Shown here in pieces: positions 25,101 through 33,412 of a stretch of DNA of 64,000 bases. The translations under genes were made by a program, and so were the position numbers. Each line of letters begins with the position of its first letter. Within the stretch, counting starts at the first letter, position 1. Source of the stretch: Micromussa lordhowensis (lineage: Eukaryota; Cnidaria; Anthozoa; Scleractinia; Lobophylliidae); NCBI GenBank assembly GCA_964020085.1, contig OZ026607.1, positions 4,748,886 through 4,812,885 of the forward strand, in the 5' to 3' direction. The notes beneath the pieces are model-generated. The model was not told where the DNA came from. It did no database searches and saw only the letters and a list, made by a program, of their open reading frames with translations.

Positions 25101-28100
25101 TCTAATTAGCAGCAATTAGACAGATAGCTTCCAAAGCTATTAGACAATTCAACGTTTGCTGATGGAAAATGAAAGAAGTTAATTCCATTCTGGGGTGTGA
25201 GGTTGCCCTCTTAATTATAACGGACGTTGTTTTTAGGATGTGGTGCACAACCTGTGGTTAGCCGAAACTATTTCAATCTCAAAAATAAATTCCGTGTATA
25301 TTGGGACATGCACGCAAGATAAGAGTCGTACTGGCTGGTTAGACTGAACCAGACCAATTCGTAACGACAGGGATAACTGAATCTTGTTGGGTGTTCACTC
25401 GAAATTGAAGCCAATTAAGTTTAGAATATCAGCTGACTCGCGAAGGTCTTCTTGAACGCTATTTCAGAACTCTCTGGTACAATACTAAGACTAATTAAGA
25501 TTTTGATTGCTTCTTCTCATCACCTGTCCCGTACACAATCTATCGATGTTGCAGGGAGAAAATGTTTGCTGATCACTGTGGAGGGAGGGGGGATTTAGGT
25601 TTTAGGGCCTATCTACACAGATAGCAAAATTTGACTTCCACACGGAAAAAAACAGTGCGACCGCAAATTAAGTTTTATAGATGACTCTGAATTCGGAATG
25701 CAGCGCTTAATTTCCACGTTATCTATATACTTTATCTTGAGCGATAGGAGGTCTCAGTTAAGTCAATCCCGACATAGGATTTATGACGCCGTTATTGTCT
25801 AGCGAAAACACAAACATCATAATGTTAGCACACTTTTACAAAGGGGGTTAAAAATTCTCAATATGCGATCTTCAATTTAGATAGGTCAGAAATTGAGTTA
25901 TTACGCTTCTCCGCGCGACGGTTCGGCGCCATATCCAGCAAAGCGTTTTGTCCCGAATATGATAATTTATCAAGACCGGTCTATACATGTGGCGAAGTAC
26001 AATAACTATATACCGTCATATATTTTAACCTATACGGTCCAAACATTCCGTTGTAATATCGTTCGTGCACGCTTAGCTTTGTCGAAAATGTTGTTACGTT
26101 TATTAAGAAATGATCTACTTGCGATTCGTTTCAGTTAAAACTCAAGTATTTCCTGGCCGTTTTATTGATTCTACTTTCGTGATATTTCCTCAGAATCGTG
26201 GGCTTGTACCATTTTATGTTGACGAATCTCCAACTGCGTATCAATAATCTGAACATTTTTATACTATAAATAATAACTGCGAGGTTTCGAAAGATAGCAA
26301 AGTGCTTTTTCCTTCAATCTCGTAGAAACACGCAAAGGTCTTAACCGTTTTTCAGGATCCCTTTGTATTCACTACAAAGGTTTCCAATATGATGAATGGG
26401 AAATATGCTTCGAAAGACAGCCTTTATGCCTGTCAAAAACGCTCACATGAGAAGTTTGTAATGCTCTATCTCTGTGAAACCCGAAGCGAAATATTGTCAG
26501 CAAATAATACTAAGATTACAATTTTACAACGAAACCTAAACCCAGGCTTTCTAGTAAATTTTCTGCGGGAATTAAAAAGGATTTTGCCGACTTCCTTAAA
26601 GTTTAAATTTTTCGAAGATTATTTTATTTAACTCATTAGCATCAAACAAAGACAGGACATTTTGCATACAGTGAGTATTACATTTGTGCTTTATTAGACA
26701 AGGTGTTTCGAACACGCTATTTCCACGTCCTGCTTCAAAAAGACTATGGAAGTAAACTAGAGTTTCTCGCCCAAATGAATAACCTAACTTTTGCCTCAGA
26801 ATTTCCAAATAGTTATTTTGGAACTTCAGCTCCTAGAGTACTAAGTCGAGAACTAAGCTACAATTTTATATTTATGGAAAAGTCTGTGATGTTGATTCGA
26901 TTTAAGTTTGAGTTTAACCTCGTTCGTCAAAGTAACTTACAGTTCAAAAGAGTTAAGTAGCTTTGTTTGCTTTTGGAGTAAGCGATATTCATTGATCAGC
27001 CAATAGATTTAAATTCTATCTTCTGTATGATAGATTTAACCATAAACTGGACTGAAGAAGATTTTGCGAAACTTCTTCTATGCAGAGAAATCTTGAGTCA
27101 TTTATAAAAGAAGTTACATTTTATGTAACGGGCAGGAACTCGAAACCTGTAGGCATAAAAGAATTCGACTAACCTGCGAGATCCCGCACTTGGTGGCATT
27201 AGATAAATCTTCGTACAGACCTCGTTTCCGCCAGTCGTTTCTGTCGAACCTATCCAAACTTCCACCATAATCACGCCAGTTTGCTAACCTATTTTTCTTT
27301 CGCGAGTCCTCTAGCTTTAGTGACATATCGAAGTTTCAGGAAGATGGCTTGAGCCAGATGAACAGTCAAACCACTTCTCTCTCTCTCTTAGGCCAAGTGT
27401 AATTAAATTCATATTGTCCCTTGCTGCTAACCAATCGTCATGAAGCAATTTACGTGCTGGCAACGTGTCACACAATTTACACACGCGCGCTTCGCGCCAA
27501 ATGCACCAAAATACAGTTTGAGGTGAAAGATTCAAGCGCCACGGTTTGAAACAAAATATTTTCTTTGAACCCAAAAGATATTACGAGGAACAAAGACTGC
27601 GCACGGCTTTCGAATAAGGAAAACCCCGCCTGTTAGTTAATGTTTTATTCAATAAGATAACAACATTAAAAGATTATTAAGAGATTTGCGCTCGAAGATA
27701 ATCACTTGAAATCCGCTAAGCTTTTAAACGAACCTTTCAACAATGGGGACTTCAGCTTTATCGTTCTATTTTCGTATTTCCCCTCAAATCGACGCTTTTG
27801 CAACGGCTGTTTTCTAAACGCAAGGAGATGTTTGTTTGTTTTTTTTTTTCACAAAAGCGGGTTTAAAAAGAGCATATTTATTGAAAGGTGCCCGCTTATG
27901 CACCTGAACTGAATTGAATACTGGGGACTTTAAAGCTATAGTAGATAATTATCGCCCGCTTAGAAAGGTGACAAAATATACATTGTAAGTCCATTAGCGT
28001 CCAAAACAGAGCGATAAGGCTCTTTTATACGCTTGACGAAAGAAACCTGCGAAAATACAAAAACCGCTTGTGTTATTTTTCACAACGAAGACACGCCTTC

Positions 28101-31100
28101 TACGCGTGGTCTGACAAAAGAAGTTTATTTTTGGAGGTGACCAAGAAAGAACGATTCGCTCTCGGGTGAATGAATTAGTTATCTCTTGATCTTTGTTCAA
28201 CTCAACAGTGAAAAGTAAACTTATGGAAAAGTTATCAAACGAGGCTACGAGCACGTGTGTCTAATGGAACCTGATTTTCCGGAATCGGCTGGCTTTGAAC
28301 TGAAATGGGTTCTTTGTAAAGTAAAAGCGGTCGCTGACTGAAATGAAATATCGCCAATTTGTATTTCATTTGAAAAAACTCTGACAGACATTAATGAAAT
28401 TTTTTGGTTAAGCCGGAACCCGACGAGAAAAAGTTTGACATTTTCCGCGATGGTAAGTAATGGGATCCGCGCTAAGCTTGGAAAATAATAGACTCAAATT
28501 GTTTTCTCGTAATTTCGCACAATTGTTTCCTGTTTTAGAACCTACGAAGAAAGAGTGTGTACAATATTTTTAGTCGCTATTAGTAGGGAAAAGTAGTTAA
28601 CTTAAGGTCTAAAAAAGGTTTGAGGCTTCTTTATCGCTATTTATAAACGATATACAATACAGGGTGATATTTTTACGATGCTCATAAATCCGTAAAATAT
28701 ATTGAAAGTGTATTTCGCTCAATGTCCCCACAAATAACCTTCTTAAGGGTAAGGAGGTGCTTAAGTTAATGTCTGTTTAACAAATATTGTTCTTGTAATA
28801 TAATTGGGATGAAAATATTGGAAATGTTTTCAACAAAACCGAAAGCATAACAAGTAGCACTTCATAAAAACTCGGGTTAAAATTACTTTGGCCGCAGCAC
28901 AATATTGCCCATCTCATTTCGTCTGAGAAATACATTAGTGCCATGATTTTAAATTTAAAACCTTTCTGTTCATTGTATGAAAAAGAGCTAATGTGTCGTT
29001 AAAGTGAAATGATTCAAATCGCAAAACTAATCAAAGAGATTTCCTTTCCAATAAAATTTCAAACTACACCGCCGACTGAAATGTTTAATAGCGTGGATAC
29101 GTTCTGTGAGAACGAAATGCCTTTAAACAAATGCTTTCTTTGGAATGAAACAATGAAAAGCGTAGAACGTATACTACACTTTTTAAAGTACAAAACCAAA
29201 ATAGCCTACTTCTTCAACAAAGCTGTTTTAGCTAGACGCGAAGAAAACAGCAACTATCTCGCTTACAAACTAATTAACACAAAATAGGAACTTCCATTTG
29301 GCGGCAAAAAATAGTGCAATCTGTTTTTATCCTTAAGTTCTAAAGTAACCCAGTATGATCAATAGTATCACAAGAATGTGGTCGATCAATAGGCTTTTGT
29401 CGGAATCGCCACACTTTGTGGTTTCAACAAGCAAATTCTATAATTCACAACACCTTGAAAAGCATGACAAACACGGAGAAAGTAATGGCTGTGTAGGCTT
29501 TTACTGCAATGGTCATGCTTGCGGTTTTCTCAAAGAACACTATCTACATTTCACAACACCTTGTGTAGCCTGATAAACAGCACCAGAAAAGTGCGCTGTT
29601 CCATAAAGCTTTCACGGTAACACTGGCAACACAAGTGTTAAACAGTTCTACGTTAAAACTTCATTTCGCTAGAGACTTGAAAGTTAGATCTTCCCTATAC
29701 AACATAATAAAAGGGTATAACATTAAATTACTGCTCGACAGCTTTCATTTGAATGGTCACACGTAAGGGTTTTATCTACAAACTTTAATGTTAGAACCAT
29801 CTACGGCATAATAATATTATGAACGTACTGCTCAATAGCTTTCATTTCAACGGTCACACGATAGGGTTTTATCCACAGACTCCTACTGAGTTAAAATAAC
29901 CTCGCACAGCATCAAAAAAAAAAAACATTAAAATTACAAGTACACATCAACACCTTTCATTTTAACGTCCTTTGAATAAAGAACTCTTTGAATTTAGTCT
30001 GTCAAAGATCTTTTAACTTTGCAAGTGGTTTAGACATCGCCGCATTTTGCGGGTTTTATTCGGTATCAATTTGCCCTTCGGTAAAATGAAATTTTCCCGG
30101 GGGGGATACTCCCTTATATGGGCTATACAGGTATGTGCGGCCCCAAAGGGTAGGGTTTTTTTCAGCCGTTTTCGTCATAAATAAGGTATCGATTTTTGCA
30201 CTCTAGTGTTGAATTCGTCCTTTTTTTGGAAGAAGCTACTTCTTCAGCATGTCACCCCGTTTAACGCCTGCTACGCGCGCTAGATAAGACCAGCAACAAA
30301 AGCCCTATACAAATAATGTTTACGGCGACTGTGTACGTACAGCAACGGTCAGGTCATAAATAGTGTATCAAATTTTTGGTCAGGTCATAAATAGGGTGGG
30401 GAAAAGAGCAGATTTTGGTCATAAATAGGGTAAGGGTTTTAGGGAGCGGGCCGCACACCCCTACCCAAATTTTCCGGGAGTACCCCCCCCGGGGAAATTT
30501 TAAACCAAAATTGTTCTAGGTAATCAAAAAAGATAGGTTTTCGGCCGGATTTGCTTTGCTGTCAGTTTTCTAAACGTAATACGCTGGCAGAAAATAGTCC
30601 CAAACCTTGTATTCTTTCTACGTTATATATTCTTTGATACATTTTAGTATTAGTTAACCACGCTCAAGAAAACTTGTTTGGAAAATTTCCATCCAGCATC
30701 TGTGAAATACTTGCACTGATATTTGTTTAAGTCAATACTGATTATGGCATGGTACAGTTGTTTTCACGCTAGTTTTAAGAATTTGACAGTGCATCAACTA
30801 ATGATGACTGCTTTGTTGATGATTATCTTAACTCTCATTACGAGTCTGATTGACAATGTATGAAGATTGTGCAGAGAATCTCCATGCCAATCGATCGCTA
30901 ATTTTCTTTTTTTAAGAAAACAAATTTTCGGATAAGAGCGACCCCAAGAGTACTTCTATTTCCTTAAAACTATTCGTCGGTCCCAGTCTCTCCGTTTATT
31001 GTGATCGACGCGTTCAAATCAAGTGTCACACAACCATGTCACTATAGCTAACGTATAAAAGGGATCCAACTAAAATACAACACTGTGAAATTGCGCAGAA

Positions 31101-33402
31101 AGCTAGCTTCGATTAGTAATTCTAGAACGATATAACTGGAGCCATGTTCCATTGGGGATTTAAAGAAAACAACTCAAAATGATCCCCAAGTTGTTCTAAA
31201 TTTCTCATGCTCCCTTCCTAAACAAAATTTAATTTTCAAACCCTTGCCAATAACCTGTGTCAATTTGCAAGGTGATGTTACTAAGTCTATATCAATTTTG
31301 TTTTGTAAATTGACAGTGAGTCTTCCTTGAAGGGAATTAGAACTATCTATTGTAATGTTGTGTTTGCCTTTATCTACATTTATGGAGTGAATCCATGTTT
31401 TAGAAGTCGCAGGATTTCCACACTGATGACTCTATAGAACTATTTAAATGAAAAATAAACAAAGTAATAATTTTGAAAACGCCCCACAATCTGAATCATG
31501 GCACGTAAACAAATTGCAGTTTCATGTGAGCTTTTAATTACAACTAAAATATTGAAATCAAGTTGGGGAATGACATAATCCACATGTTTTGGCTAAAACA
31601 TTCTACTAGACGAGTAAAACACGCGTAAACAGAAACTGTATTCGTTTTGTGGAAACACCTTCATTTTCGTCGTGTTTGCCCGATGCATTTTTAGATAGCG
31701 TCTTATTGCTGTGTATACATTGCAGACATGAGTTCCCATTGTACAAAACTGTCAAAGTCAACTTCGATTTCTCTCATTAATAATATATCACCACTATAAA
31801 CTGTCCGGCTCGTCTCTATTCGTTATCCGAACGAAATGCTTTGAATGGGCCGCAGTTTCAAGCCAGGATCGAATGAGAAACCCTGCCAGCTAAAAACGTT
31901 AGGAGTGCTGTTTGTTTTAAACATAAACAAGGGTTCATTTGCTTTAAATCCCGTTCCCGGTGGGTTCAAAAGCCACAAATATTGAGAAAAGCTCACGATA
32001 TCTCAAGAAATATGTTCGACTGAGAAAAACGTGGTGTGTATTTCATGTTGTCTTTGAGATGGGCATCGTATGATGAAAAACAAATTTCATTTTAATAGTA
32101 ATATTGGTGAACGTTTCATATAATTTACACCCAAAAAGTGAAATTTTAAAAGCTATTGTAGCTCTGACTGGATGAAACATGCATAAAATTATGTAGGATT
32201 CGCTGTTATATTATAAGTTCAGTACTATGAAGAAAGCATTCTTCAAGAAATTGCAGTTTTGTTTTCAAATACTAGATAATTTTAACCTGCAAAGATTTTT
32301 CATAACACAAGTATGAATTCTTCTAAGTTTATATGGTATGTGATCTACGCAAAGTTTTCTAGTATGCACTTCTAAATACTAAGTATATGGAATGTCTAAC
32401 CGCTGGTTAAACTTATTTCAGCTGAATTTATGAAATAACTCGTGCTGTTAATTTTTGACCAACGAGTGTTGTTATTTGATATTCAAGTAAAGAAAATCTC
32501 GACAATTTTACTTAAACTAAAGCAACGGCAAACCGTTTCCTCGTTGGCAAAAGGTATTGTAAAGTTTCCTAGGAAATTGAAAAACAAAGTTTGTTTTGAC
32601 GATTTATCAACAAATATTTCAATGTTTTTATATCTATTCAAATGGCGTTGGTGCACCGGTCACTTAAGAGTTATGAACTTTATCTTTTGCTGTCATATAT
32701 TTTATTTCCATTGTTTACGTCAAACAACTTCGCGCACTTTTGTCATGACATGATGATGAGGGAGTTTCGAAGTAGACGCTTGTACTTTTAGCCTATAACG
32801 TAACAAATTTCTTACAATAGCTGTTCGAAAAAAGTAGGTGTGAGAAACAAATGAATTCGTAAAATTGAGCTGAGGTTTCCCGCCTGCTAATGCGATGACA
32901 CAGGGTTGGCAAAATGTTCGGCGTTGCTGAAATTTTTCTTGAAGAGTAAGGGAATCCCTGGAGGTAGTGAAATAATTAACCATTCTTCAACGTCAAATGG
33001 AGGTGATCTTAATAAGTTTGTTCTCACCTCATTGGGAATGTTAATAAGCAAATAAAATAACTTGTAAAATGACTTGAGAAAAATTGAGTTCAGCTAATAT
33101 CATAGCCAGCTCAAACGGCTTCGATGCAGGTTGATTCCGTAAGAGTTTTGTGCCCGCTGAGCTATGCTTACCACTGAGAGAAGAAAAACATTCGCAAGCA
33201 AACTATCTGGACTTACCGCGTTTTTGTTCTTTCTTTCCTTCTGCAAAACACCTTGTATTTCCGGCAAGATCATCCTCATCACTTGCCGCTTAAGCTCGAC
33301 AAGTCGGTTGTTGCATTTCTCGCACCAGACGCCAAGTTCTCGGGGAATTTCGTTTGGCTTCGCGGATGTCCGTGAATGGCGAGAAGCTCCTGACGAACGC
33401 AT
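960..33402 (-). CDS. KIF26: KIF26/VAB-8-like unconventional kinesin, 18 coding exons
   Basis: I joined 18 exons by hand: 33402-33217, 17362-17034, 13400-13166, 13024-12827, 12580-12487, 12367-12262, 11855-11764, 11685-11618, 11206-11101, 9969-9865, 9540-9384, 9109-8947, 6368-3241, 2993-2890, 2673-2557, 2453-2293, 2036-1910, 1108-960. Every junction is GT-AG and phase-compatible, and the total is 5,625 nt (1,874 aa plus stop). Family features are [15 protein letters not shown] and [15 protein letters not shown] near the N terminus, a kinesin motor opening VKVMLRICP, the post-motor [12 protein letters not shown]...ELTDNEGPP block, and the C-terminal [20 protein letters not shown] and [15 protein letters not shown] blocks. 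KIF26 proteins in other animals bind microtubules, have little or no ATPase activity, and act in cell adhesion, migration and signalling (Wnt5a-Ror, GDNF-Ret/Grb2; VAB-8 in axon guidance); the role here is inferred by homology. Whether it corresponds to vertebrate KIF26A or KIF26B cannot be decided; it is probably pre-duplication. Confidence 0.93.
1292..1483. repeat. Two tandem copies of a 96-bp CCAAT/E2F-like module
   Basis: Copies at 1292-1387 and 1388-1483 differ at only a handful of positions. Each holds an inverted CCAAT box (CATTGGTCG), the E2F-like TTTTAGCGCGAA, and a direct CCAAT box (ACAACCAAT). The block lies in the last KIF26 intron. The open frame across it exists because 96 is a multiple of three; it begins at GTG and is not convincing as protein. 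Confidence 0.8.
1910..2036 (-). CDS. KIF26: KIF26 coding exon 17, coiled coil (aa 1784-1826)
   Basis: The acceptor is TTTATCAG|TGGCAA and the donor TACGGGC|GTAAGTG, phase 1. It encodes a heavily charged helix ([20 protein letters not shown]) ending [13 protein letters not shown], in line with the family's helical '...YLMLDPNKW' segment. Reading through the donor would stop after two codons, so splicing to the last exon is needed. Confidence 0.92.
2148..2211. repeat. Compound microsatellite (AATG)n-(ACAG)n-(ACTG)n
   Basis: Three adjoining tetranucleotide runs differ from each other by single bases, which suggests stepwise conversion of one repeat into the next. The run lies in the intron between exons 16 and 17. 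Confidence 0.9.
2293..2453 (-). CDS. KIF26: KIF26 coding exon 16, conserved tail block (aa 1730-1783)
   Basis: The acceptor is TCTTGTAG|GCGCCT and the donor CTTTCAG|GTACAA, phase 0. It encodes a basic, serine-rich stretch and then [20 protein letters not shown]. That is the best-conserved C-terminal motif of KIF26 proteins ('EP-EIKVYE-DDVERLQ'). Confidence 0.94.
2557..2673 (-). CDS. KIF26: KIF26 coding exon 15, tail (aa 1691-1730)
   Basis: The acceptor is CTCTTTTAG|TATCTT and the donor AGAAAAG|GTAAGA, phase 1. It encodes [20 protein letters not shown], the counterpart of the family's 'SSGYESMIRDSE' motif, and ends in a basic RGKRK. Confidence 0.92.
2890..2993 (-). CDS. KIF26: KIF26 coding exon 14, tail (aa 1656-1691)
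   Basis: The acceptor is GTATCTAG|GCGAGA and the donor AAGTCAA|GTAAGC, phase 1. It encodes [20 protein letters not shown], comparable with the vertebrate 'SSGHGSDNSS' tail motif, then a basic [12 protein letters not shown]. Confidence 0.9.
3163..3184. repeat. Poly-C run (G-run on the gene strand)
   Basis: Seventeen C, then A, then four C. On the coding strand of KIF26 this is a long G-run about 60 nt downstream of the exon 13 donor. Confidence 0.9.
3241..6368 (-). CDS. KIF26: KIF26 coding exon 13, giant disordered tail exon (aa 614-1656)
   Basis: The acceptor is TTTTTCAG|GGATCC and the donor TTTTTCGG|GTGAGT, phase 2; 3,128 nt are open throughout. It opens with [20 protein letters not shown] and [19 protein letters not shown]...TDNEGPP (about 674-694), both diagnostic of the family. 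The remainder is rich in Ser, Glu and Asp, probably disordered and phosphorylated. It holds a KEN motif (1211-1213), a repeated [10 protein letters not shown] (1541-1550 and 1575-1584) and a repeated D-S-M-[DN]-S-L segment near 924 and 957. The exon is visibly richer in CpG than its flanking introns. The first GTG-initiated open frame inside it is not a real start, because the exon frame runs upstream of it. Confidence 0.93.
6369..8946. other. KIF26 intron 12, nothing recognised
   Basis: About 2.6 kb between the last motor exon and the giant tail exon. Only short open frames without family resemblance are present, and no structured repeat was noticed. Confidence 0.7.
8947..9109 (-). CDS. KIF26: KIF26 coding exon 12, end of motor domain (aa 559-613)
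   Basis: The acceptor is TTAAACAG|AACAAG and the donor GGAAAG|GTAAGT, phase 0. It encodes [20 protein letters not shown] (with R559 completed from exon 11), the L12/alpha-5 microtubule-binding segment, then [20 protein letters not shown] and a basic end ([10 protein letters not shown]). The motor ends here with no coiled-coil neck visible. Confidence 0.95.
9384..9540 (-). CDS. KIF26: KIF26 coding exon 11, switch II region (aa 507-559)
   Basis: The acceptor is TCTCCTCAG|TCCACG and the donor CTCACAG|GTGCGT, phase 2. It encodes [16 protein letters not shown], where canonical switch II 'DLAGSE' reads DLASCE (518-523). [20 protein letters not shown] follows, the normal kinesin 'SL-ALG-VI-AL' helix. 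Confidence 0.95.
9865..9969 (-). CDS. KIF26: KIF26 coding exon 10, switch I region (aa 472-507)
   Basis: The acceptor is TTTGACAG|GCGAAA and the donor GGAGGAG|GTACGT, phase 1. It encodes [19 protein letters not shown]. The canonical kinesin switch I 'SSRSH' appears as SMNSH (481-485), so its second serine and its arginine are missing. Confidence 0.94.
10050..10658. mobile_element. TTAA-flanked fold-back element (piggyBac- or Kolobok-type MITE)
   Basis: TTAA sits at 10046-10049 and again at 10659-10662. Inside, the ends are inverted copies: AGTGCCCCTGTGATAAAAA on the left, the complement of TTTTTTGTCACAGGGGCACT on the right. Inner segments also mirror each other: GATCCGCCATTA near 10195 with TAATGGCGGATC near 10464, and GTGACGTCAAAGGCTCAC near 10257 with GTGAGCCTTTGACGTCA near 10407. 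There is no transposase. It lies in intron 9 of KIF26 and contains the telomere-like block at 10507-10552. Confidence 0.8.
10507..10552. repeat. Inverted interstitial telomere-like block, (TTAGGG)3 facing (CCCTAA)n
   Basis: Three TTAGGG units run directly into CCCTAA units, one with an extra A. This is the orientation expected of two joined telomere ends, but very short. It lies inside the TTAA-flanked element and the flanks show no subtelomeric features. Confidence 0.85.
10676..10970 (-). mobile_element. Truncated SINE-like copy with adjacent (TTCTA)n tract
   Basis: The stretch GGATGGGATATTTGTCCATC ... GGGTGGAGAGGGGCACTGTGA ... GTGTCTTGTCCAAGAACACA closely matches the copies at 54.56-54.83 kb and, inverted, at 57.79-57.98 kb. 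A (TTCTA)n microsatellite at 10939-10969 lies close by. Located in KIF26 intron 9. Confidence 0.65.
11101..11206 (-). CDS. KIF26: KIF26 coding exon 9, motor core (aa 437-472)
   Basis: The acceptor is ATATTGCAG|GAGATC and the donor CTGAGG|GTGAGT, phase 1. It encodes [20 protein letters not shown] then [15 protein letters not shown]. This matches the KIF26 '[21 protein letters not shown]' helix that leads into switch I. Confidence 0.94.
11618..11685 (-). CDS. KIF26: KIF26 coding exon 8, motor insert (aa 414-436)
   Basis: The acceptor AAAGCAG|GCTCAG gives [18 protein letters not shown], matching the family's 'SP-VYL-ED' strand. Using the AG three bases earlier would add one alanine, and both are frame-compatible. 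The donor is GCTCAG|GTAACT, phase 0. A different frame is open here and is a shadow. Confidence 0.85.
11764..11855 (-). CDS. KIF26: KIF26 coding exon 7, motor core (aa 383-414)
   Basis: The acceptor is CTTTTCAG|AACGGG and the donor GCTACAG|GTAATG, phase 1. It encodes [17 protein letters not shown] and [11 protein letters not shown]. This is the motor strand equivalent to 'SYLEIYNE-(I/V)RDLL', in the form specific to KIF26 (FSVRVSAVE). Confidence 0.94.
12262..12367 (-). CDS. KIF26: KIF26 coding exon 6, end of P-loop (aa 348-383)
   Basis: The acceptor is CTTTCAG|GTAAAA and the donor ACAAAA|GTAAGAG, phase 2. It encodes [19 protein letters not shown], completing the P-loop, and [16 protein letters not shown], the kinesin helix that follows 'GIIPRA'. 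Confidence 0.94.
12487..12580 (-). CDS. KIF26: KIF26 coding exon 5, P-loop region (aa 317-348)
   Basis: The acceptor is TGTTTTGAAG|GTTGAG; a second AG six bases on would give VCSG instead of VEVCSG. The donor is GGTTTAG|GTAGGT, phase 1. The exon encodes [18 protein letters not shown] then [11 protein letters not shown]. With KT from exon 6 this forms GHAGLGKT, a GxxxxGKT Walker A motif in place of the usual kinesin GQTGSGKT. Confidence 0.92.
12655..12790 (+). repeat. 106-bp dispersed tandem family, copy in KIF26 intron 4
   Basis: GAAAGCTATTGAGCAGTACT starts at 12661 and recurs with one change at 12767, giving a unit of 106 bp. The unit contains a small hairpin (CAGTAC...GTACTG) and a phrase similar to TGTACAAGGTGGTTCTAAC. 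The same unit recurs in five other places in this window. Confidence 0.8.
12827..13024 (-). CDS. KIF26: KIF26 coding exon 4, start of motor domain (aa 251-316)
   Basis: The exon is exactly 66 codons, phase 0 at both ends (acceptor ACTTCAG|GTC, donor CTCTCAG|GTGAGT). It encodes the first motor strand [14 protein letters not shown], then [16 protein letters not shown] and [17 protein letters not shown]. The last corresponds to the kinesin 'F-FD-VF...SQ' strand that precedes the nucleotide-binding loop. Confidence 0.95.
13166..13400 (-). CDS. KIF26: KIF26 coding exon 3, pre-motor linker (aa 172-250)
   Basis: The acceptor is CTATTCAG|GGCTGC and the donor GGAAAA|GTATGAG, phase 0. The encoded linker is basic ([18 protein letters not shown]) and proline-rich ([11 protein letters not shown]), as in the family just before the motor. 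An earlier GT after PPG would break the frame into the next exon, which supports the later donor. Confidence 0.88.
13401..17033. other. KIF26 intron 2, nothing recognised
   Basis: About 3.6 kb of AT-rich sequence with only short open frames. I saw no exon, structural RNA or clear repeat. Confidence 0.65.
17034..17362 (-). CDS. KIF26: KIF26 coding exon 2, second CxxC module (aa 63-172)
   Basis: The acceptor TTCATTACAG|GGATCG is phase 0 and the donor ATCAAG|GTAGGC leaves phase 2. The exon encodes [15 protein letters not shown] (CxxC at 88-91), the partner of the exon 1 module, then a linker ending [12 protein letters not shown]. This runs into AAQKL of exon 3, matching the family's conserved 'SFFARAAQKL' pre-motor segment. 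Confidence 0.9.
19225..19345 (-). repeat. 106-bp dispersed tandem family, single unit
   Basis: Shares AATGGTCACACACT, GAACCACCTTGTACAGCATA and ACAGTACCACATGAAAGTAC with the copies at 42.3 and 44.1 kb. It runs opposite in orientation to the copy at 12.66 kb. Confidence 0.75.
24848..25018. mobile_element. Small pogo/Tigger-like TIR element
   Basis: The left end reads AGTGGAACCCCGG; the right end, complemented, reads CAGTGGAACCACGCC. TA dinucleotides flank both ends (24846-24847 and 25019-25020). The CAGTGGAACC end is typical of pogo/Tigger and related Tc1/mariner elements. At about 170 bp it has no coding capacity. Confidence 0.55.
27174..27326 (-). CDS. Candidate alternative first coding exon of KIF26
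   Basis: An ATG at 27326-27324 opens 51 codons of charged sequence ([20 protein letters not shown] ... [15 protein letters not shown]) that end at a donor, TCTCGCAG|GTTAGT, in phase 0. Exon 2 of KIF26 begins in phase 0 on the same strand, so this exon could replace exon 1 and give an isoform lacking the first CxxC module. Upstream on the gene strand (27480-27510) is a CpG-dense patch with TTTGGCGCGAAG, an E2F-like site. No family similarity of the peptide is known to me. It could also be an unrelated small gene or chance. Confidence 0.4.
29690..29960 (-). repeat. 106-bp dispersed tandem family, two to three degenerate units
   Basis: CTCGACAGCTTTCATTTGAATGG and CTCAATAGCTTTCATTTCAA phrases (each near the start of a unit) alternate with CATAATAAAAGG and CATAATAATATT. 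A further degenerate copy lies at 29540-29610. Confidence 0.65.
30089..30501. mobile_element. 413-bp TIR element with internal direct repeats
   Basis: The ends are inverted copies of about 25 bp: AAATTTTCCCGGGGGGGATA on the left and the complement of a GGGAGTACCCCCCCCGGGG end on the right. Inside, GTCATAAATAGGGT-like phrases occur four times (about 30173, 30353, 30386, 30418). It is non-coding. Target-site duplications are not clear. Confidence 0.7.
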
Positions 33403-33412
33403 GTCGGTTAAT
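33217..33412 (-). CDS. KIF26: KIF26 coding exon 1, first CxxC module (aa 1-62)
   Basis: An acceptor-like TTTCCAG precedes 33412, so a 5'-UTR intron probably lies upstream. The first ATG is at 33402-33400, ten bases into the exon. No in-frame stop separates it from the acceptor, so an upstream coding start remains possible. The exon encodes [15 protein letters not shown], with CxxC at residues 27-30, as in the KIF26 N terminus. The donor is GCG|GTAAGT, phase 0. Confidence 0.88.

Larger units (their letters stand above)
17363..33216. other. KIF26 intron 1, 15.9 kb
   Basis: This long AT-rich intron separates the exons that carry the two CxxC modules. It holds copies of the 106-bp repeat family (19.2 and 29.7-29.9 kb), a pogo-like element (24.85 kb), a TIR element (30.09 kb) and a candidate alternative first exon (27.17-27.33 kb). 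No further gene is supported. Confidence 0.7.
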
